A DNA stretch of 64,000 nucleotides from Chloroflexi bacterium 54-19 (GTDB lineage Bacteria; Chloroflexota; Chloroflexia; Chloroheliales; Chloroheliaceae): the NCBI GenBank assembly GCA_001898225.1, contig MKTJ01000057.1:155551-219550 (forward strand), in the 5' to 3' direction. Under the pieces are notes generated by a model. It saw nothing but the letters and a program-made list of their open reading frames with translations, ran no database searches and was not told where the DNA came from. The position numbers were made by a program, and so were the translations under genes. Below are positions 8,314 through 18,365 of the stretch, one piece after another (position 1 is the stretch's first letter; every line of letters starts with the position of its first letter).

Positions 8314-9333
8314 TTAGTTTCGCCGCTCTTGGCGGCGGGCGTGCAAGATGATGCCGCCTCCGATAAGACTGACACCACCAACCAGGGCGGCGAAACTGCC
8401 CAGCGTCAGAGCGTCAGGCGCAATGATAGATTGACCTCGCAGGGCTTGCCAGGTAAAGAGCGCAATTAACCCGCCATAACCAAGCCCGGCCAACCAGACC
8501 AGAGCGACCCGGTGAGCCTTGCTAAACCCGGTGCGGGTGTACCGCAGGATAAACCAACCCAGCAGGGGTATTATTTGGAGGGCATGTAAACCGATAAAAT
8601 GGGGTATCCGCAAGTCGCCCCCGACCGTGCTCCAACCCAGGAAGGGTAACCCCGGACCGCCATCGTTTACCCCAATGCTGTGCCCGCCGTTTGAGGTTAA
8701 TTTCTGGTGAAGGTCCAGCGCGAGTTGCTGTTCGGGTGTATGTTGCGTCGTCATCAGGAAACCCAGGGCCGCACCGGCCAGGGTCAGAATAAGAGCCAGC
8801 CGCAACGACCAGGCAAAAGCCGGGTCATCAAAGGGCTGGAAAAGCAGATAAATTGCCGCCACGAAATTGGCAAACCAGAAAACCATGATAAACATACCCA
8901 TCATGCCGAACATGGCGCCGTCAAAAGAGGTGGCGACATTAAAATGGCTGCTTACTCCCCGAATTACCTGGATAATAATGATAACCATTTCAGCCAGGAA
9001 AGCCACGCTGGTAATTGTCGAAACTACGGCAATTATCCTGGGATGACCCTTCAAGTAGCTGAGAATCCAGATTAAAGAGAAACCATACAGGGCCAGCGAG
9101 ATACTGAATTTGATAGGTTTATCCCAGATTGGTACTCCTAAAAGGGTTCGGTGGTCAATTAGCAGACCTGTGATGCTGGCCCCCAACGAAATTATCATCA
9201 TTAGCCCAAACAGGGTAAGGAGACGGTTGGTCCTGAAAGATTGTTTGAGAAGCTTAAGAAGGCTAAAGCGCATCCTGGTCTCGGTTGTTAGCTTCAGGGG
9301 AAGGACGGGACTGACGGGTTTAGTTTCTAACAT
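8314..9333 (-). CDS. Multi-pass membrane protein of unknown function
   Basis: The protein has 339 residues and about eight predicted membrane helices (TLFGLMMIISLGASITGLLI, FSISLALYGFSLIWILSYL, VAFLAEMVIIIIQVI, MMGMFIMVFWFANFVAAIYLLF, LRLALILTLAGAALGFLM, FIGLHALQIIPLLGWFIL, VALVWLAGLGYGGLIALFTW, GSFAALVGGVSLIGGGIIL). A hydrophilic loop at about 200-235 contains HSIGVNDGGPGLPFLGWS and, just after, FIGLHALQ, with His residues that could bind heme or metal. I do not recognise the family. It is monocistronic, bounded by a terminator, and has an RBS (AAAGGA) before ATG 9333. Confidence 0.8.
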   Translation of the reverse strand: MLETKPVSPVLPLKLTTETRMRFSLLKLLKQSFRTNRLLTLFGLMMIISLGASITGLLIDHRTLLGVPIWDKPIKFSISLALYGFSLIWILSYLKGHPRIIAVVSTITSVAFLAEMVIIIIQVIRGVSSHFNVATSFDGAMFGMMGMFIMVFWFANFVAAIYLLFQPFDDPAFAWSLRLALILTLAGAALGFLMTTQHTPEQQLALDLHQKLTSNGGHSIGVNDGGPGLPFLGWSTVGGDLRIPHFIGLHALQIIPLLGWFILRYTRTGFSKAHRVALVWLAGLGYGGLIALFTWQALRGQSIIAPDALTLGSFAALVGGVSLIGGGIILHARRQERRN

Positions 9334-9553
9334 TATTTTTAATCCTTTCCAAATTTTGGGAACAAGAAATTTACCATTTCATAAAAACATGGCCTGGAAC
9401 CTAAAAAATTTGTTGAACGGGAGTGGAGGGCGAAACTTAAATAAAAGAACTGCTAAACCCTCTTTAGCCTGGGGCCTTTAACCTACCTCCTGACGGTTAA
9501 CCGGGTCTATGCTTTTGACAACACAGGCTAAAGTTTTGTTTCATATAAAATTA

Positions 9554-9595
9554 AAAAAGCCCCTTTTTAAGGATTTATCTCAAAAGGAGCTTTTT
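9554..9595 (-). terminator. Terminator of the ABC exporter operon
   Basis: AAAAAGCCCCTTTT pairs with AAAAGGAGCTTTTT with one mismatch around a 14-base loop. It ends in T-rich sequence for the minus strand and lies just after the stop codon at 9605. Confidence 0.7.
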
Positions 9596-9604
9596 AAATA
9601 CCTG

Positions 9605-11434
9605 TTAATCCGGTAACAAAGCGTCACGTTGTTGTTGTGAAGCGATTAATTGAGCGTAAACTCCACCCTTTGCTAACAACTCACCGTGGGTACCGCTTTC
9701 AGCCACGCGCCCATCTTTCAGTACCACAATCCGGTCGGCGGACCGAATGGTTGAAAGGCGGTGGGCAATCAGCAGGGTCGTGCGCCCTTTGAGCAGTTGG
9801 GCCAGACCTACCTGGAAGGCCCGTTCGCTTTCGGTATCGAGGTTGGACACGGCTTCGTCCATAACCAGAATCGGGGCATTCTTCAGGAGGGCGCGGGCAA
9901 TCGCGATGCGCTGGCGTTGGCCGCCACTCAATTGGATGGCCCGCTCACCGCAGATTGTATCGTAACCCTGGGGCAGGGCCGCGATAAAGTCGTGAGCCTG
10001 GGCGGTCCGGGCCGCTTTTTCGACATCTTCGTCGGTGGCAGATGGCTGGCCCAGCCTGATGTTATCGCGGACCGACATGTTGAAAAGGTAGATGTCCTGG
10101 GGCATCAGGGCCATCCGGTTTCGCAGGTCGGACTGGGGAAAATCGCGCAAGTCGTGACCACCCAGGGTAATCCGGCCTTCGGTTACGTCCCAGAAACGGA
10201 ACAATAAATTGATACAGGTCGATTTCCCGGCCCCGCTATGCCCGACCAGGGCCACCGTTTCACCTTCGGCGATTTCAAAAGAAAGGTCCTCCAGGGCGTT
10301 AGGCAGGTCCGGCCCGTAGTGAAAACCGACCTGCTCGAAGCGGATAGCCGGTTCAATTACCCCTGTTGGAGCATGGTCAACCCGGTCTACGGTGAGGGAT
10401 GGCTCGTCCAGGATGGTAAAGACGCGCCGGACGGCGGCCTTGACCAGCCCGAAATTGCGGGCCGTATCGGTCAGGCCCAGCACCGGGGCAAACGAGGCCC
10501 CGGCCAGGACCACCGCTACCGGGTAGAGCGACCGCGAGAGACTTCCTTGCGCGACCAGCCACGCCGCCAGCGCTAACACACTGACGCTGCCAAGGGCGGT
10601 CAGGGCAATCGTAGCGGCGGCTTCTAACCCTGAACGTTGCCCGTAACTGATTTGGGCTTTCTGAAATTGCCGGGCGTGTAAGCCTAGTTTGTTTACCTGG
10701 GCCTTCTGTTGTCCGAAGACCACGATTTCTCTCAATCCCTGGATACTATCAACCAGTTCAGCGGCGAGTTCGCCCAGTTTACCCCGGACCACCTGCCCCT
10801 GTTGTTCGGCTCGTTTACCCAGCCACATAGGAATCAAGGCAACCAGTACCACCCAGGGCAGCAACACAAGCGGTAGGAGAGGATGGACCAGGGCCATGCC
10901 GACCAGCGCTCCAAATGGCACCACCAGGGCCACTACCATCGGGCTGGCTGTGTGCGCGAAAAACAGTTCCAACACTTCCACGTCATCCATGGTCGAGGCG
11001 GCGATGTCACCCGAACGGCGCCCGCCCAGGTAGCCAGGGGCCAAACGTTCCAGCGCCCGGTACATTTTCAAACGCATTTCACCCAGGATTGAGAAAGCCA
11101 CGATATGGGAATAAAGGTTTTCCAGCCAGGCGGCGACGGTCCGCCCGATTACCAGGGCTATCAACCACCAGAAATCCGGCCAGAGGTCGTTGACCGGGGT
11201 GCCCGTAGCGGCCTTACCGACCATATAAGCCCCCAGCACCGCCGAGCCGATGGACATGGCATGGTTGGCCAGCCCGCAAAACAGGGTGAAAATCAGGCCG
11301 CCCCAGTGAGAGCGCATATCACCTATCAACCGCCACATCCCGGCCTGAGGGGTTGTTCCGGGATGCTGGTGGGAATGAATTTCTTCAAACTCACTATGAG
11401 AATGGGTGGGCGCGTGACTATGTGTATGTTGCAT
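9605..11434 (-). CDS. ABC exporter half-transporter (permease-ATPase), CydC-like, with His-rich N-terminus
   Basis: This 609-residue protein has a six-helix transmembrane domain (about 40-340) followed by an ATPase domain. The ATPase has Walker A (GHSGAGKST), Q-loop (LMPQDIYLF), signature LSGGQRQR and Walker B (ILVMDEAVSNLD), so it is catalytically complete. The first 28 residues are unusually His-rich (MQHTHSHAPTHSHSEFEE, then IHSHQH), a likely metal-binding tail before the first helix. The start codon is two bases past the stop of the partner gene at 11437, so the two subunits should be translationally coupled and form a heterodimer. The arrangement recalls CydDC and siderophore/heme exporters; substrate unknown. 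Confidence 0.9.
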   Translation of the reverse strand: MQHTHSHAPTHSHSEFEEIHSHQHPGTTPQAGMWRLIGDMRSHWGGLIFTLFCGLANHAMSIGSAVLGAYMVGKAATGTPVNDLWPDFWWLIALVIGRTVAAWLENLYSHIVAFSILGEMRLKMYRALERLAPGYLGGRRSGDIAASTMDDVEVLELFFAHTASPMVVALVVPFGALVGMALVHPLLPLVLLPWVVLVALIPMWLGKRAEQQGQVVRGKLGELAAELVDSIQGLREIVVFGQQKAQVNKLGLHARQFQKAQISYGQRSGLEAAATIALTALGSVSVLALAAWLVAQGSLSRSLYPVAVVLAGASFAPVLGLTDTARNFGLVKAAVRRVFTILDEPSLTVDRVDHAPTGVIEPAIRFEQVGFHYGPDLPNALEDLSFEIAEGETVALVGHSGAGKSTCINLLFRFWDVTEGRITLGGHDLRDFPQSDLRNRMALMPQDIYLFNMSVRDNIRLGQPSATDEDVEKAARTAQAHDFIAALPQGYDTICGERAIQLSGGQRQRIAIARALLKNAPILVMDEAVSNLDTESERAFQVGLAQLLKGRTTLLIAHRLSTIRSADRIVVLKDGRVAESGTHGELLAKGGVYAQLIASQQQRDALLPD

Positions 11435-11436
11435 AG

Positions 11437-13167
11437 CTAGACCATCTCCTGTTGGGCCGCGACCAGGCGGGCATAGGCGTTGCGCCGGTCGAGTAGTTCG
11501 CTGTGGCGACCGGTTTCCACGGCGGCTCCATTCTCCAAAACCACAATCCGGTCAGCCTTGATGACGGTCGAAAGCCGGTGGGCGATTAAAATAGTGGTGC
11601 GCCCTGCTATCAGGCGTTCGAGGGCTTGTTGAATGGCCGCTTCGCTGGCCCCATCTACGCTCGATGTAGCTTCATCAAGTATCAGGACCGGGGCATTTTT
11701 GAGCAGGGCGCGGGCAATTGCCAGACGCTGTCTCTCCCCACCGGAAAGCTTGGCCCCGCGCTCACCAATCATGGTGTTATAGCCTTCAGACCGGGCCATT
11801 ATAAAGTCGTGGGCGTTGGCGGCGCGGGCGGCGGTTTCGAGTTCGGACTGGGTCGCGTCGGGTTTAGCCATCCGTAGATTGTCAGCGATAGTGCCGTAGA
11901 ACAGGTAGGTGTCCTGGGCCACGACCGTCAACATCGAACGCAGGGTTGCCAGGTCGTAATCTTTGATGCTCTTACCGCCCAGGGTAATTTCGCCGGATTG
12001 CGGGTCGAAGAAACGGAGTAGCAGGGAAACAACGGTACTCTTTCCGGCCCCGCTCCGTCCTACCAGGGCCACGGTTTCGCCCGGCCCCACCTCGAAGGAC
12101 AAATTTTGCAAGGCCGTCCGGTGACCGCCCTGGTAGCTAAAACGCACCTGTTTGAAAGAGATTTCGGGCTGGCCCGGTAAAGACTGGGGCACCACGGGCG
12201 CGATACCCGGATTGACATCGGGCGCGGTTCCCATAAATTCCTGAATACTGTCGTAAGCAGCCGCCGCCGAATAGCTGGCGTGCCAGTAGCGGGCGAGGTC
12301 GGTCACGGGCCGGAAGGCTTCGCTACTGAGGAATAAAATTATCATAAGCTGGGAGAGCGCCAGTTGCCCGGCAGCCAGGTGGAGCGCCCCAATGCCGATT
12401 ACCAGGGCGGTGCCGCCGCTAATAGCCAGCCCCATAATGCTGCTGCCCCAGGTCGAGACGGTCAGGTTGCTGATGGTGGCTTTGTATAGGCGGTGGGATT
12501 TCTTCTTTAGAAATTCGCCCTGCTGCTGGCTGGCCCCAAAGGCTTTAAGGGTTGTCATGCCCTGGATATTGTCTATAAAATCGCCCTTGAGTGAACCAAA
12601 AGCGGCAAAGACAGCCCGGCCTTTTTCTCCCTGGACCAGTTTAGACCAGTTTTGAGAGAGCAAAACCACTGGCATGAAGGCGAAAACCACCAGCCCCACC
12701 AGCCAGTCAATGGTCAGCAAATAGACTCCAATGGCAAGGGAACCAAGCAGGGTGATAAAGACCTGGGGCAGGTAACTCGCCAGGTAACCGTCCAGGGCTT
12801 CGATTTTATCCACCAGCACCGGCTGAACCTCGCCGGTCCGGTTTCCCTGCATGTAGCCGGGACCGAGGTCGAGCAGATGCGCGAATACCTCCTGGCGCAC
12901 GGCTGCCTTGATATTTTCGACCATAGTTTTGGAGGCGACCTCCCGTAGCCAGACCAACCCGGCCCGCACCGCAATCAGCACCAGGATTAGCACAAGCGGC
13001 ACCATGACGCCTCCCCAATCCTGGCCGTTCAGGATGGTGGTCAAAACCTGGGCGACGAGCAGGGCCTGGGCCACATAGGTAGTTGTTACCAGTAGACCCA
13101 GCACGACTAGCCCGGCGATTTGGAGACGGTAGCCCCTGGTTAGCTTCAGCAAAGGACTATTAAACAT
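11437..13167 (-). CDS. ABC exporter half-transporter (permease-ATPase), CydD-like
   Basis: The protein has 576 residues. I choose ATG at 13167 because AAGGAG precedes it with good spacing; an in-frame start 14 codons upstream lacks one. A transmembrane domain (about 15-300) is followed by an ATPase domain with GRSGAGKST, VVAQDTYLF, LSGGERQRLA and VLILDEATSSVD. These motifs are intact, so both sites of the heterodimer are likely competent. The protein partners with the His-tailed subunit encoded immediately downstream. The pair resembles CydDC-type thiol exporters in layout, but sequence alone does not fix the substrate. A terminator follows the second gene. Confidence 0.9.
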   Translation of the reverse strand: MFNSPLLKLTRGYRLQIAGLVVLGLLVTTTYVAQALLVAQVLTTILNGQDWGGVMVPLVLILVLIAVRAGLVWLREVASKTMVENIKAAVRQEVFAHLLDLGPGYMQGNRTGEVQPVLVDKIEALDGYLASYLPQVFITLLGSLAIGVYLLTIDWLVGLVVFAFMPVVLLSQNWSKLVQGEKGRAVFAAFGSLKGDFIDNIQGMTTLKAFGASQQQGEFLKKKSHRLYKATISNLTVSTWGSSIMGLAISGGTALVIGIGALHLAAGQLALSQLMIILFLSSEAFRPVTDLARYWHASYSAAAAYDSIQEFMGTAPDVNPGIAPVVPQSLPGQPEISFKQVRFSYQGGHRTALQNLSFEVGPGETVALVGRSGAGKSTVVSLLLRFFDPQSGEITLGGKSIKDYDLATLRSMLTVVAQDTYLFYGTIADNLRMAKPDATQSELETAARAANAHDFIMARSEGYNTMIGERGAKLSGGERQRLAIARALLKNAPVLILDEATSSVDGASEAAIQQALERLIAGRTTILIAHRLSTVIKADRIVVLENGAAVETGRHSELLDRRNAYARLVAAQQEMV

Positions 13168-13377
13168 TTCTGATTTTCTCCTTGTAAAGGAAAGTAAAAC
13201 CTTTTCCAATCAGAAAAAGGTCAGGAGAGTTATTTTTTAATTTTATTGGATAATTTATATTCAGACAAGCCTGGTTGGTGATTATCAGCCAATCTTAGTA
13301 TATGCTAACCATTCAAATTAGTCAATACAAAATCGTCCTTGATTCGGCGGAGATGCAAGTTATAAATAAACCTCTTG

Positions 13378-16056
13378 CTAATTCTCGGTAAGCTCAAAAG
13401 CGATTACCTGGGCCAGGGGCTGTGTCTTCCCCTGGTGCCAGCATTTTTCGAAGGTAGTTTCATCCAGGCTTTCGCGGGCCGCCCGAACCACCTCATTGTA
13501 ACGGCTTTCCTCGGTGGTCGGGATTCGCATCTCAAGGTTCTCGCGTAGGGCTGCGGCGCTACCTAACAATAGGACGGCCTGTTTCGCTTCTCCTTCTGCT
13601 AGAGCGACCTGGGCCAGCCCTTCGAGACAGCGTGGCAGGGTCGAGCGATTGTCAATCTCCCACATAATCCGCAGACTACGTTTCAGCCAGGATTTTGCGC
13701 TTGAAAAATCCTTCTGATATAAGGCAATTTCCCCGATATTAAACGAGCAGAATCCCAGCCCATCCCGGTCGCCCAGTTCGGTGAAAAGGGCCATCGCTTC
13801 TTCGTAGAGCGGCAAAGCTTGCTCGTAAGCCCCTTTTAGTACCAGTACGAACCCCAGGTTTATCAAAGAGCGGGCTATCCCCAGGGTATAACCGACCTCG
13901 CGTTTGAGGGTCAGGCTGCGGTTATAGAGGTCCGTGGCTTGTTCGTAATCCTTTTGTTCGAGGGCAACGGTGCCGAGATTGTTAAAAGCGATGGCCATTC
14001 CCGCCGTATTTCCAAGTTTGCGGTTGCGTTCCAGGCTTTCGCTGTAAAAAGTAAAAGCCCGCTCATACTCACCCTGTTCTTTGGCGATATTGCCCAGATT
14101 GTTGAGCGCAAGAGCAATCCCGGCGTCATCGTTGAGGTCGCGCCAGAGCCCTAGGGCTGTTTGAGATTGTTTTTTCGCCCGGTTGTAGTCACCCTGCATG
14201 GAAAACATCGCTCCCAGGTGGTGAAAGGCGCGGGCCCGGAGAGCCGGGGAAGCTTCGGAGTGGGCCTGTGCGGTCGCGGTCAGGGTGGCGTCGAGCCAGT
14301 GTTGTCCCTCGGTCAAATGGTTGTGGAGCAACCAGAACCGCCCTAACCCCACGCTCAGGCGCAAGGCTTGCTCAGAATTGGCAGGTTCCTTCAGAAGCCA
14401 GGTCAGGGCAGCCCGGATGTCGGCCTGCTCGGTTTCGAGCCGTTCGTACCAGGCGACCGCGTTGGGGCCGCCCTGTTCGCGCTCAACGATTTCGGCCAGT
14501 TCGGTGTAGTAGGCGGCATGACGCTGCCGGACCAGGGTTTCCTCGCCGGTTTCGGCCATTTTTTCGCGGGCGAATTCTTTGATTGTTTCGAGATAGACAA
14601 ACCGTTCTTCGAGATGCTGAGAGGCCCGCCGTAAAAGACTGTGGTCGAGCAGGGCGGCCAATCCATCTAGTATCGAAACCGCCGATAGAGTTGTTTCGTC
14701 GGTGAGGACTGCCTCGACGGTATCCACCCGGAAAGGGGTCTCGAAAACGCTCAACTGGCGGAAAAGTTTCCGGTCGGCATCTTCGAGTGCCTGATAACTC
14801 CATTCAATCGTGTTGCGAATAGTCCGGTGCCGCTCTGAGGTATCCACCGTGCCACGGGTCAAGAGTTGGAGACTGGTGGTCTGGCCGTCCGTACCTTTGA
14901 GGCGGGCCAGCAAAGCCTGGGCGGTGAGCAGTTTCAGACGCGGGACCGCCAGTTCGATTGCCAGGGGCATCCCGTCAAGACGGGTACAGATTTCTGTGAT
15001 AGCAGCGCTGTTTTCGGGCAATAATTCGAAATCTGGCCGGACCGCCTGGGCCCGCTGGACAAAAAAGGAAATGGCTTCGCTCCGGGCAATCTTTTGGAAG
15101 TTCCCGGCGTCCTCCTGGCCGGGCAGGCTGAGAGGTGGCACGTCAAATTCGTGTTCGCCGCGCAGCCGCAGCACCTGGCGGCTCGTCACCAATAGACGGA
15201 GTTGGCGAGCCTTTTCCATCAGGCTTTTCAGGACCTGGGTTGCGCCCATCACCTGTTCAAAATTATCCAGGACAAGCAAGCTTTGTTTATCACGCAGGTA
15301 TTCGGCCACGGTCTGGACCAGGGGGCGGGTATTGCCGTGTGGCTCTTGCAGTTCGAGGGTATCCATCAGGGCGCGAGGAACCAGGGTCGGGTCGGTTATG
15401 GGGGCCAGGTCTACCCACCAGACGCCATCCTTAAAGACGGTTTGTAATTCGTAGGCTAACTGCAAAGCCAACCTGCTTTTGCCAATACCGCCCGGCCCGG
15501 TCAGGGTCACCAGCCGAACCCCCTCTTGCCTAAGCAGCTTTTGGAGATTGGTTAGGTGGCTTTTGCGCCCGACCAGCGCTGAATCCTGCATCGGTAAATT
15601 ACTGGCGGGCGGTCCGGGTGCGATGGGCGTGACTACAGGCTCTTTAGCCGCCTCTACTGGTAGGGTGTTGCCTTGAATCGGCCTGGACTCTTCGAGTTTG
15701 TTTAAGGGTGCCCTGTGCCATTCGGTCGGGTTAAGACTTGCCGCGGAAAGACCGCCGAGCGCCAGTAGTTCGGTCGCTTCGGCCATCGTAGTAAGGGCCT
15801 GCCACTCCGCGAGAGTCAGCACGATTAGCTTTATTTCGGGGTTAGTCAGGTAAGCATCATTGGTGCCATTTAATTTGTTACTCAGCACGACCGGGTGGAG
15901 CCCCAGGTTGGCGGCCAGTTCGTTCTGGTTATGCCCGGCCTGTTTGCGATAATCACGGACCTTTTTTCGAAAAACGGCTAAACTGGCGGGTTCATTTAGG
16001 CCCTGGTTTGTACCTTGGTTTAGACCCTGGGCAGAGGCTGCGTTGTTATGTTGCAT
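13378..16056 (-). CDS. AfsR-like STAND ATPase regulator with N-terminal XRE helix-turn-helix and TPRs
   Basis: This 892-residue protein has an N-terminal helix-turn-helix of XRE type (about 28-85, KKVRDYRKQAGHNQNELAANLG). A low-complexity linker follows, then an NB-ARC/STAND ATPase with a P-loop at about 185-195 (GPGGIGKSRLA) and Walker B (SLLVLDNFEQ). A winged-helix region carries DGMPLAIELA. The C-terminal array of TPR repeats (about 600-850) includes nearly regular 40-residue units such as ALALNNLGNIAKEQGEYERAF. The family integrates a signal bound by the TPRs with ATP-driven oligomerisation. The gene is divergent from the 16217 operon, a possible target. The ligand is unknown. Confidence 0.9.
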   Translation of the reverse strand: MQHNNAASAQGLNQGTNQGLNEPASLAVFRKKVRDYRKQAGHNQNELAANLGLHPVVLSNKLNGTNDAYLTNPEIKLIVLTLAEWQALTTMAEATELLALGGLSAASLNPTEWHRAPLNKLEESRPIQGNTLPVEAAKEPVVTPIAPGPPASNLPMQDSALVGRKSHLTNLQKLLRQEGVRLVTLTGPGGIGKSRLALQLAYELQTVFKDGVWWVDLAPITDPTLVPRALMDTLELQEPHGNTRPLVQTVAEYLRDKQSLLVLDNFEQVMGATQVLKSLMEKARQLRLLVTSRQVLRLRGEHEFDVPPLSLPGQEDAGNFQKIARSEAISFFVQRAQAVRPDFELLPENSAAITEICTRLDGMPLAIELAVPRLKLLTAQALLARLKGTDGQTTSLQLLTRGTVDTSERHRTIRNTIEWSYQALEDADRKLFRQLSVFETPFRVDTVEAVLTDETTLSAVSILDGLAALLDHSLLRRASQHLEERFVYLETIKEFAREKMAETGEETLVRQRHAAYYTELAEIVEREQGGPNAVAWYERLETEQADIRAALTWLLKEPANSEQALRLSVGLGRFWLLHNHLTEGQHWLDATLTATAQAHSEASPALRARAFHHLGAMFSMQGDYNRAKKQSQTALGLWRDLNDDAGIALALNNLGNIAKEQGEYERAFTFYSESLERNRKLGNTAGMAIAFNNLGTVALEQKDYEQATDLYNRSLTLKREVGYTLGIARSLINLGFVLVLKGAYEQALPLYEEAMALFTELGDRDGLGFCSFNIGEIALYQKDFSSAKSWLKRSLRIMWEIDNRSTLPRCLEGLAQVALAEGEAKQAVLLLGSAAALRENLEMRIPTTEESRYNEVVRAARESLDETTFEKCWHQGKTQPLAQVIAFELTEN

Positions 16057-16216
16057 GCGCTAATTCTTTAGAAAAACAAATCGTTATAAAGCAGTTAAAA
16101 AAGCCTTAACAAAACCTTATATTTTTTATTGGCGCAAATTTAATTCTTTGTTACCTATTATAACGTGATATGTCGAGTGTTAGTCACCGGATTGAAACCC
16201 GGCAGGAGCGAAAATA

Positions 16217-17455
16217 ATGACCCAGCAACAGCAAGACCCCCACCAATCGAATTATGGGCAACCTAATCAGAACAACGGTTATGGCGGCCAATCCCCTTAC
16301 CAGGATAATGGTTACGGGCAAACCCAGAACGGCTACGGGCAACCGCCCTACCAGAACACCGGTACCCCTTACCAGCAACCGGGCCAGGGGTATTCCCAGC
16401 AGCCGAATTACCCGCCGCAGGGCTACCCTCAGCAACCGGGTTATTATCCCCCGGCGCAACCGGTCAAAAAAAGTGGTTTTCCGGTCTGGGCTATCTTTTT
16501 ACTGGCTATTCCGATTGTGGCTGTTGCCGGGTGCCTTATCATATCTTTAATTGTTTCGTCGTTAGCTTCTCATGCGATTGATTCGGCGGCAACGGCGGTT
16601 TCGGATGGTTCTGGGACCATCGGCGCTATCAGCGGCCAGAGCGGTACTGTCGGTACATCCGAACAGGTTAAACCGATTCAACTTGATTTAGCGACTACGC
16701 CGGTCCGCAGTTTTAATTATGCAGGGCTAAAAATAACCGTCAAAAAAGGTCAAATTTCTAACCAGGTTCTGTCGAACCCGCCGCGCTACCGGGCCGACGC
16801 TGCCCACCTTGATTTAACATTGACTTTTACCAACCCTTCCTCGCGGGACATTTCAATAAATTCGGTCCTTTTGCAAATAACCCTGGCCGACGGCTCGGTC
16901 TATAAGAATCCCTTCGATTTTGGGGTGAAACAACAAGATACCCAGGACCAGACCTACACCTTTAATAATATCCCGGCTAACGCCACCTGGAGTAAGGCCC
17001 AGCTTACTCTCAGTCAGGTTGGAAAAGAACCCGTAACCATCCCCCTTGACGGTGCGGTTCCGGCAGCGGCTTATCCCAGGAATTTGAGTGCTACCGGCAT
17101 CCTCAATCTCAAAAACCCGGATGTTGACTACACTCTCAAAGACGCCAAACTTGACCTCGACGCGCATGGTAACCGCGCCCCGACCGGCCAGCGCTACCTT
17201 ATTATGACCATTACCATAACCTCGCACGCTCCTAATGGGGCTTACATAGGGGATGACAACTTCCGGTTAATAATTGATGGTACGCCCCAGGCTCCCGATA
17301 CCACCGATATACCCCTTCAAACTGGTTACCTCGATAAGACTACCGATAGCACTATTATCTTTCTGATACCGGATAGTGCCCAGGCAGCCACCTTGCAACT
17401 GGGTGAAAAGAGCCAAATTGCCACTATCCCGGTGAACCTGACCGCGGTCAAGTAA
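16217..17455 (+). CDS. Membrane-anchored protein with Gln/Asn/Tyr-rich N-terminus and DUF4352-like domains
   Basis: The protein has 412 residues. Residues 1-80 are a low-complexity tract rich in Gln, Asn, Gly, Pro and Tyr (repeats like YGQPPYQN). A single membrane helix follows at about 93-117 (FPVWAIFLLAIPIVAVAGCLII). The rest is extracytoplasmic and beta-rich, with two copies of a DUF4352-like immunoglobulin fold: NYAGLKITVKKGQIS with HLDLTLTFTNPSSRD, and VDYTLKDAKLD with RYLIMTITITSH. The N-terminus has no signal peptide, so the tract is cytoplasmic. Such Q/N/Y-rich cytoplasmic tails often mediate multivalent contacts. Function unknown. It is upstream of the methyltransferase by 46 bp and probably co-transcribed with it. 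Confidence 0.8.
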   Translation: MTQQQQDPHQSNYGQPNQNNGYGGQSPYQDNGYGQTQNGYGQPPYQNTGTPYQQPGQGYSQQPNYPPQGYPQQPGYYPPAQPVKKSGFPVWAIFLLAIPIVAVAGCLIISLIVSSLASHAIDSAATAVSDGSGTIGAISGQSGTVGTSEQVKPIQLDLATTPVRSFNYAGLKITVKKGQISNQVLSNPPRYRADAAHLDLTLTFTNPSSRDISINSVLLQITLADGSVYKNPFDFGVKQQDTQDQTYTFNNIPANATWSKAQLTLSQVGKEPVTIPLDGAVPAAAYPRNLSATGILNLKNPDVDYTLKDAKLDLDAHGNRAPTGQRYLIMTITITSHAPNGAYIGDDNFRLIIDGTPQAPDTTDIPLQTGYLDKTTDSTIIFLIPDSAQAATLQLGEKSQIATIPVNLTAVK

Positions 17456-17501
17456 GTCCGAGCGCCGTTCCCAGGCGGACGATTATCCAGAGGAGCGCCT
17501 T

Positions 17502-18365
17502 ATGCGAGCATCACCACGCAGCCTTGCCGCTTTTAAGGCGCAACAGCAGGACGCCTGGGATAAAGCTGTCCGGGGTTGGCAGGAGTGGTGGCCGGTCTTT
17601 GAGCAGGGCGCCCAACCCCTTACCGACCGCCTGCTCGACCTGGCGGGGGTGATGGCAGGAAACAGGGTGCTCGATATTGCGACAGGGGTCGGTGAACCGG
17701 CAGTCAGCGCCGCTCTCCGGGTGGGTCTGGAGGGTGAGGTGGTGGGTATTGACCGGTCCGGCGGGATGCTGGAAGTTGCGCGAGACCGGGCCGAACGGCT
17801 GGGTCTCCGCAACACCACCTTTTTGCAAGTGGCTGCCGAGGACCTCAATTTTCCTGAAAACAGTTTCGATGCCGGTCTGTGCCGCTGGGGTTTAATGTTC
17901 GTGGACAACATGGTCGGGGTGCTAGAAAGGGTCCACTGCTACCTTCGACCCGGGGCCTGGCTGGCGGTTGCGGTCTGGGCGGCTTCGCCAAAAGTCCCGC
18001 TCATCAGTTTACCCCTGGCAGTTATAGCCCGGACCTTGCGCCTGCCCCCCCAACCGGATGATGCCTCGTTTACCCTTGCCAACCGTCATGCCCTGGTTCA
18101 CGCTTTCGGGCAGGCGGGATTTACCAAAATCCATAGCGAAACCATCACCCTGACCACCACCTTTGCCGATGCCCCAACCTACACCCGCTACCTGCAAGCG
18201 GTCTCCCCGAACCTGACCACAAAGTTAGCCTCCCTGTCACCCGACCAGCAAAATTGTCTCTGGCAGGCTGTCGAGGAAACGGCCCGCCAGCGTTATATTT
18301 CACCGGATGGCCTGTTGCGCTTGCCCGGCGAAGCGATTTGTATCGCCGGGCAAAAATCCTGGTGA
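17502..18365 (+). CDS. Class I SAM-dependent methyltransferase
   Basis: The protein has 287 residues, with GAGG upstream of ATG 17502. Motif I reads VLDIATGVGEPA (about residues 55-66), the acidic end of beta-2 is GIDRSGGMLEVAR, motif II is VAAEDLNFPENSFDAGLCRWG, and a later strand carries LRPGAWLAVAVW. This is the UbiE/Methyltransf_11-type fold. The acceptor is unknown. It lies between a surface protein gene and the candidate selenoprotein redoxin gene, 150 bp upstream of the latter, and could share its transcript. Confidence 0.87.
   Translation: MRASPRSLAAFKAQQQDAWDKAVRGWQEWWPVFEQGAQPLTDRLLDLAGVMAGNRVLDIATGVGEPAVSAALRVGLEGEVVGIDRSGGMLEVARDRAERLGLRNTTFLQVAAEDLNFPENSFDAGLCRWGLMFVDNMVGVLERVHCYLRPGAWLAVAVWAASPKVPLISLPLAVIARTLRLPPQPDDASFTLANRHALVHAFGQAGFTKIHSETITLTTTFADAPTYTRYLQAVSPNLTTKLASLSPDQQNCLWQAVEETARQRYISPDGLLRLPGEAICIAGQKSW

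Noticed and set aside
14810..15454. 214-residue plus-strand frame
   Set aside because: Antisense shadow of the STAND/TPR regulator. Arg/Ser-rich and without homology.
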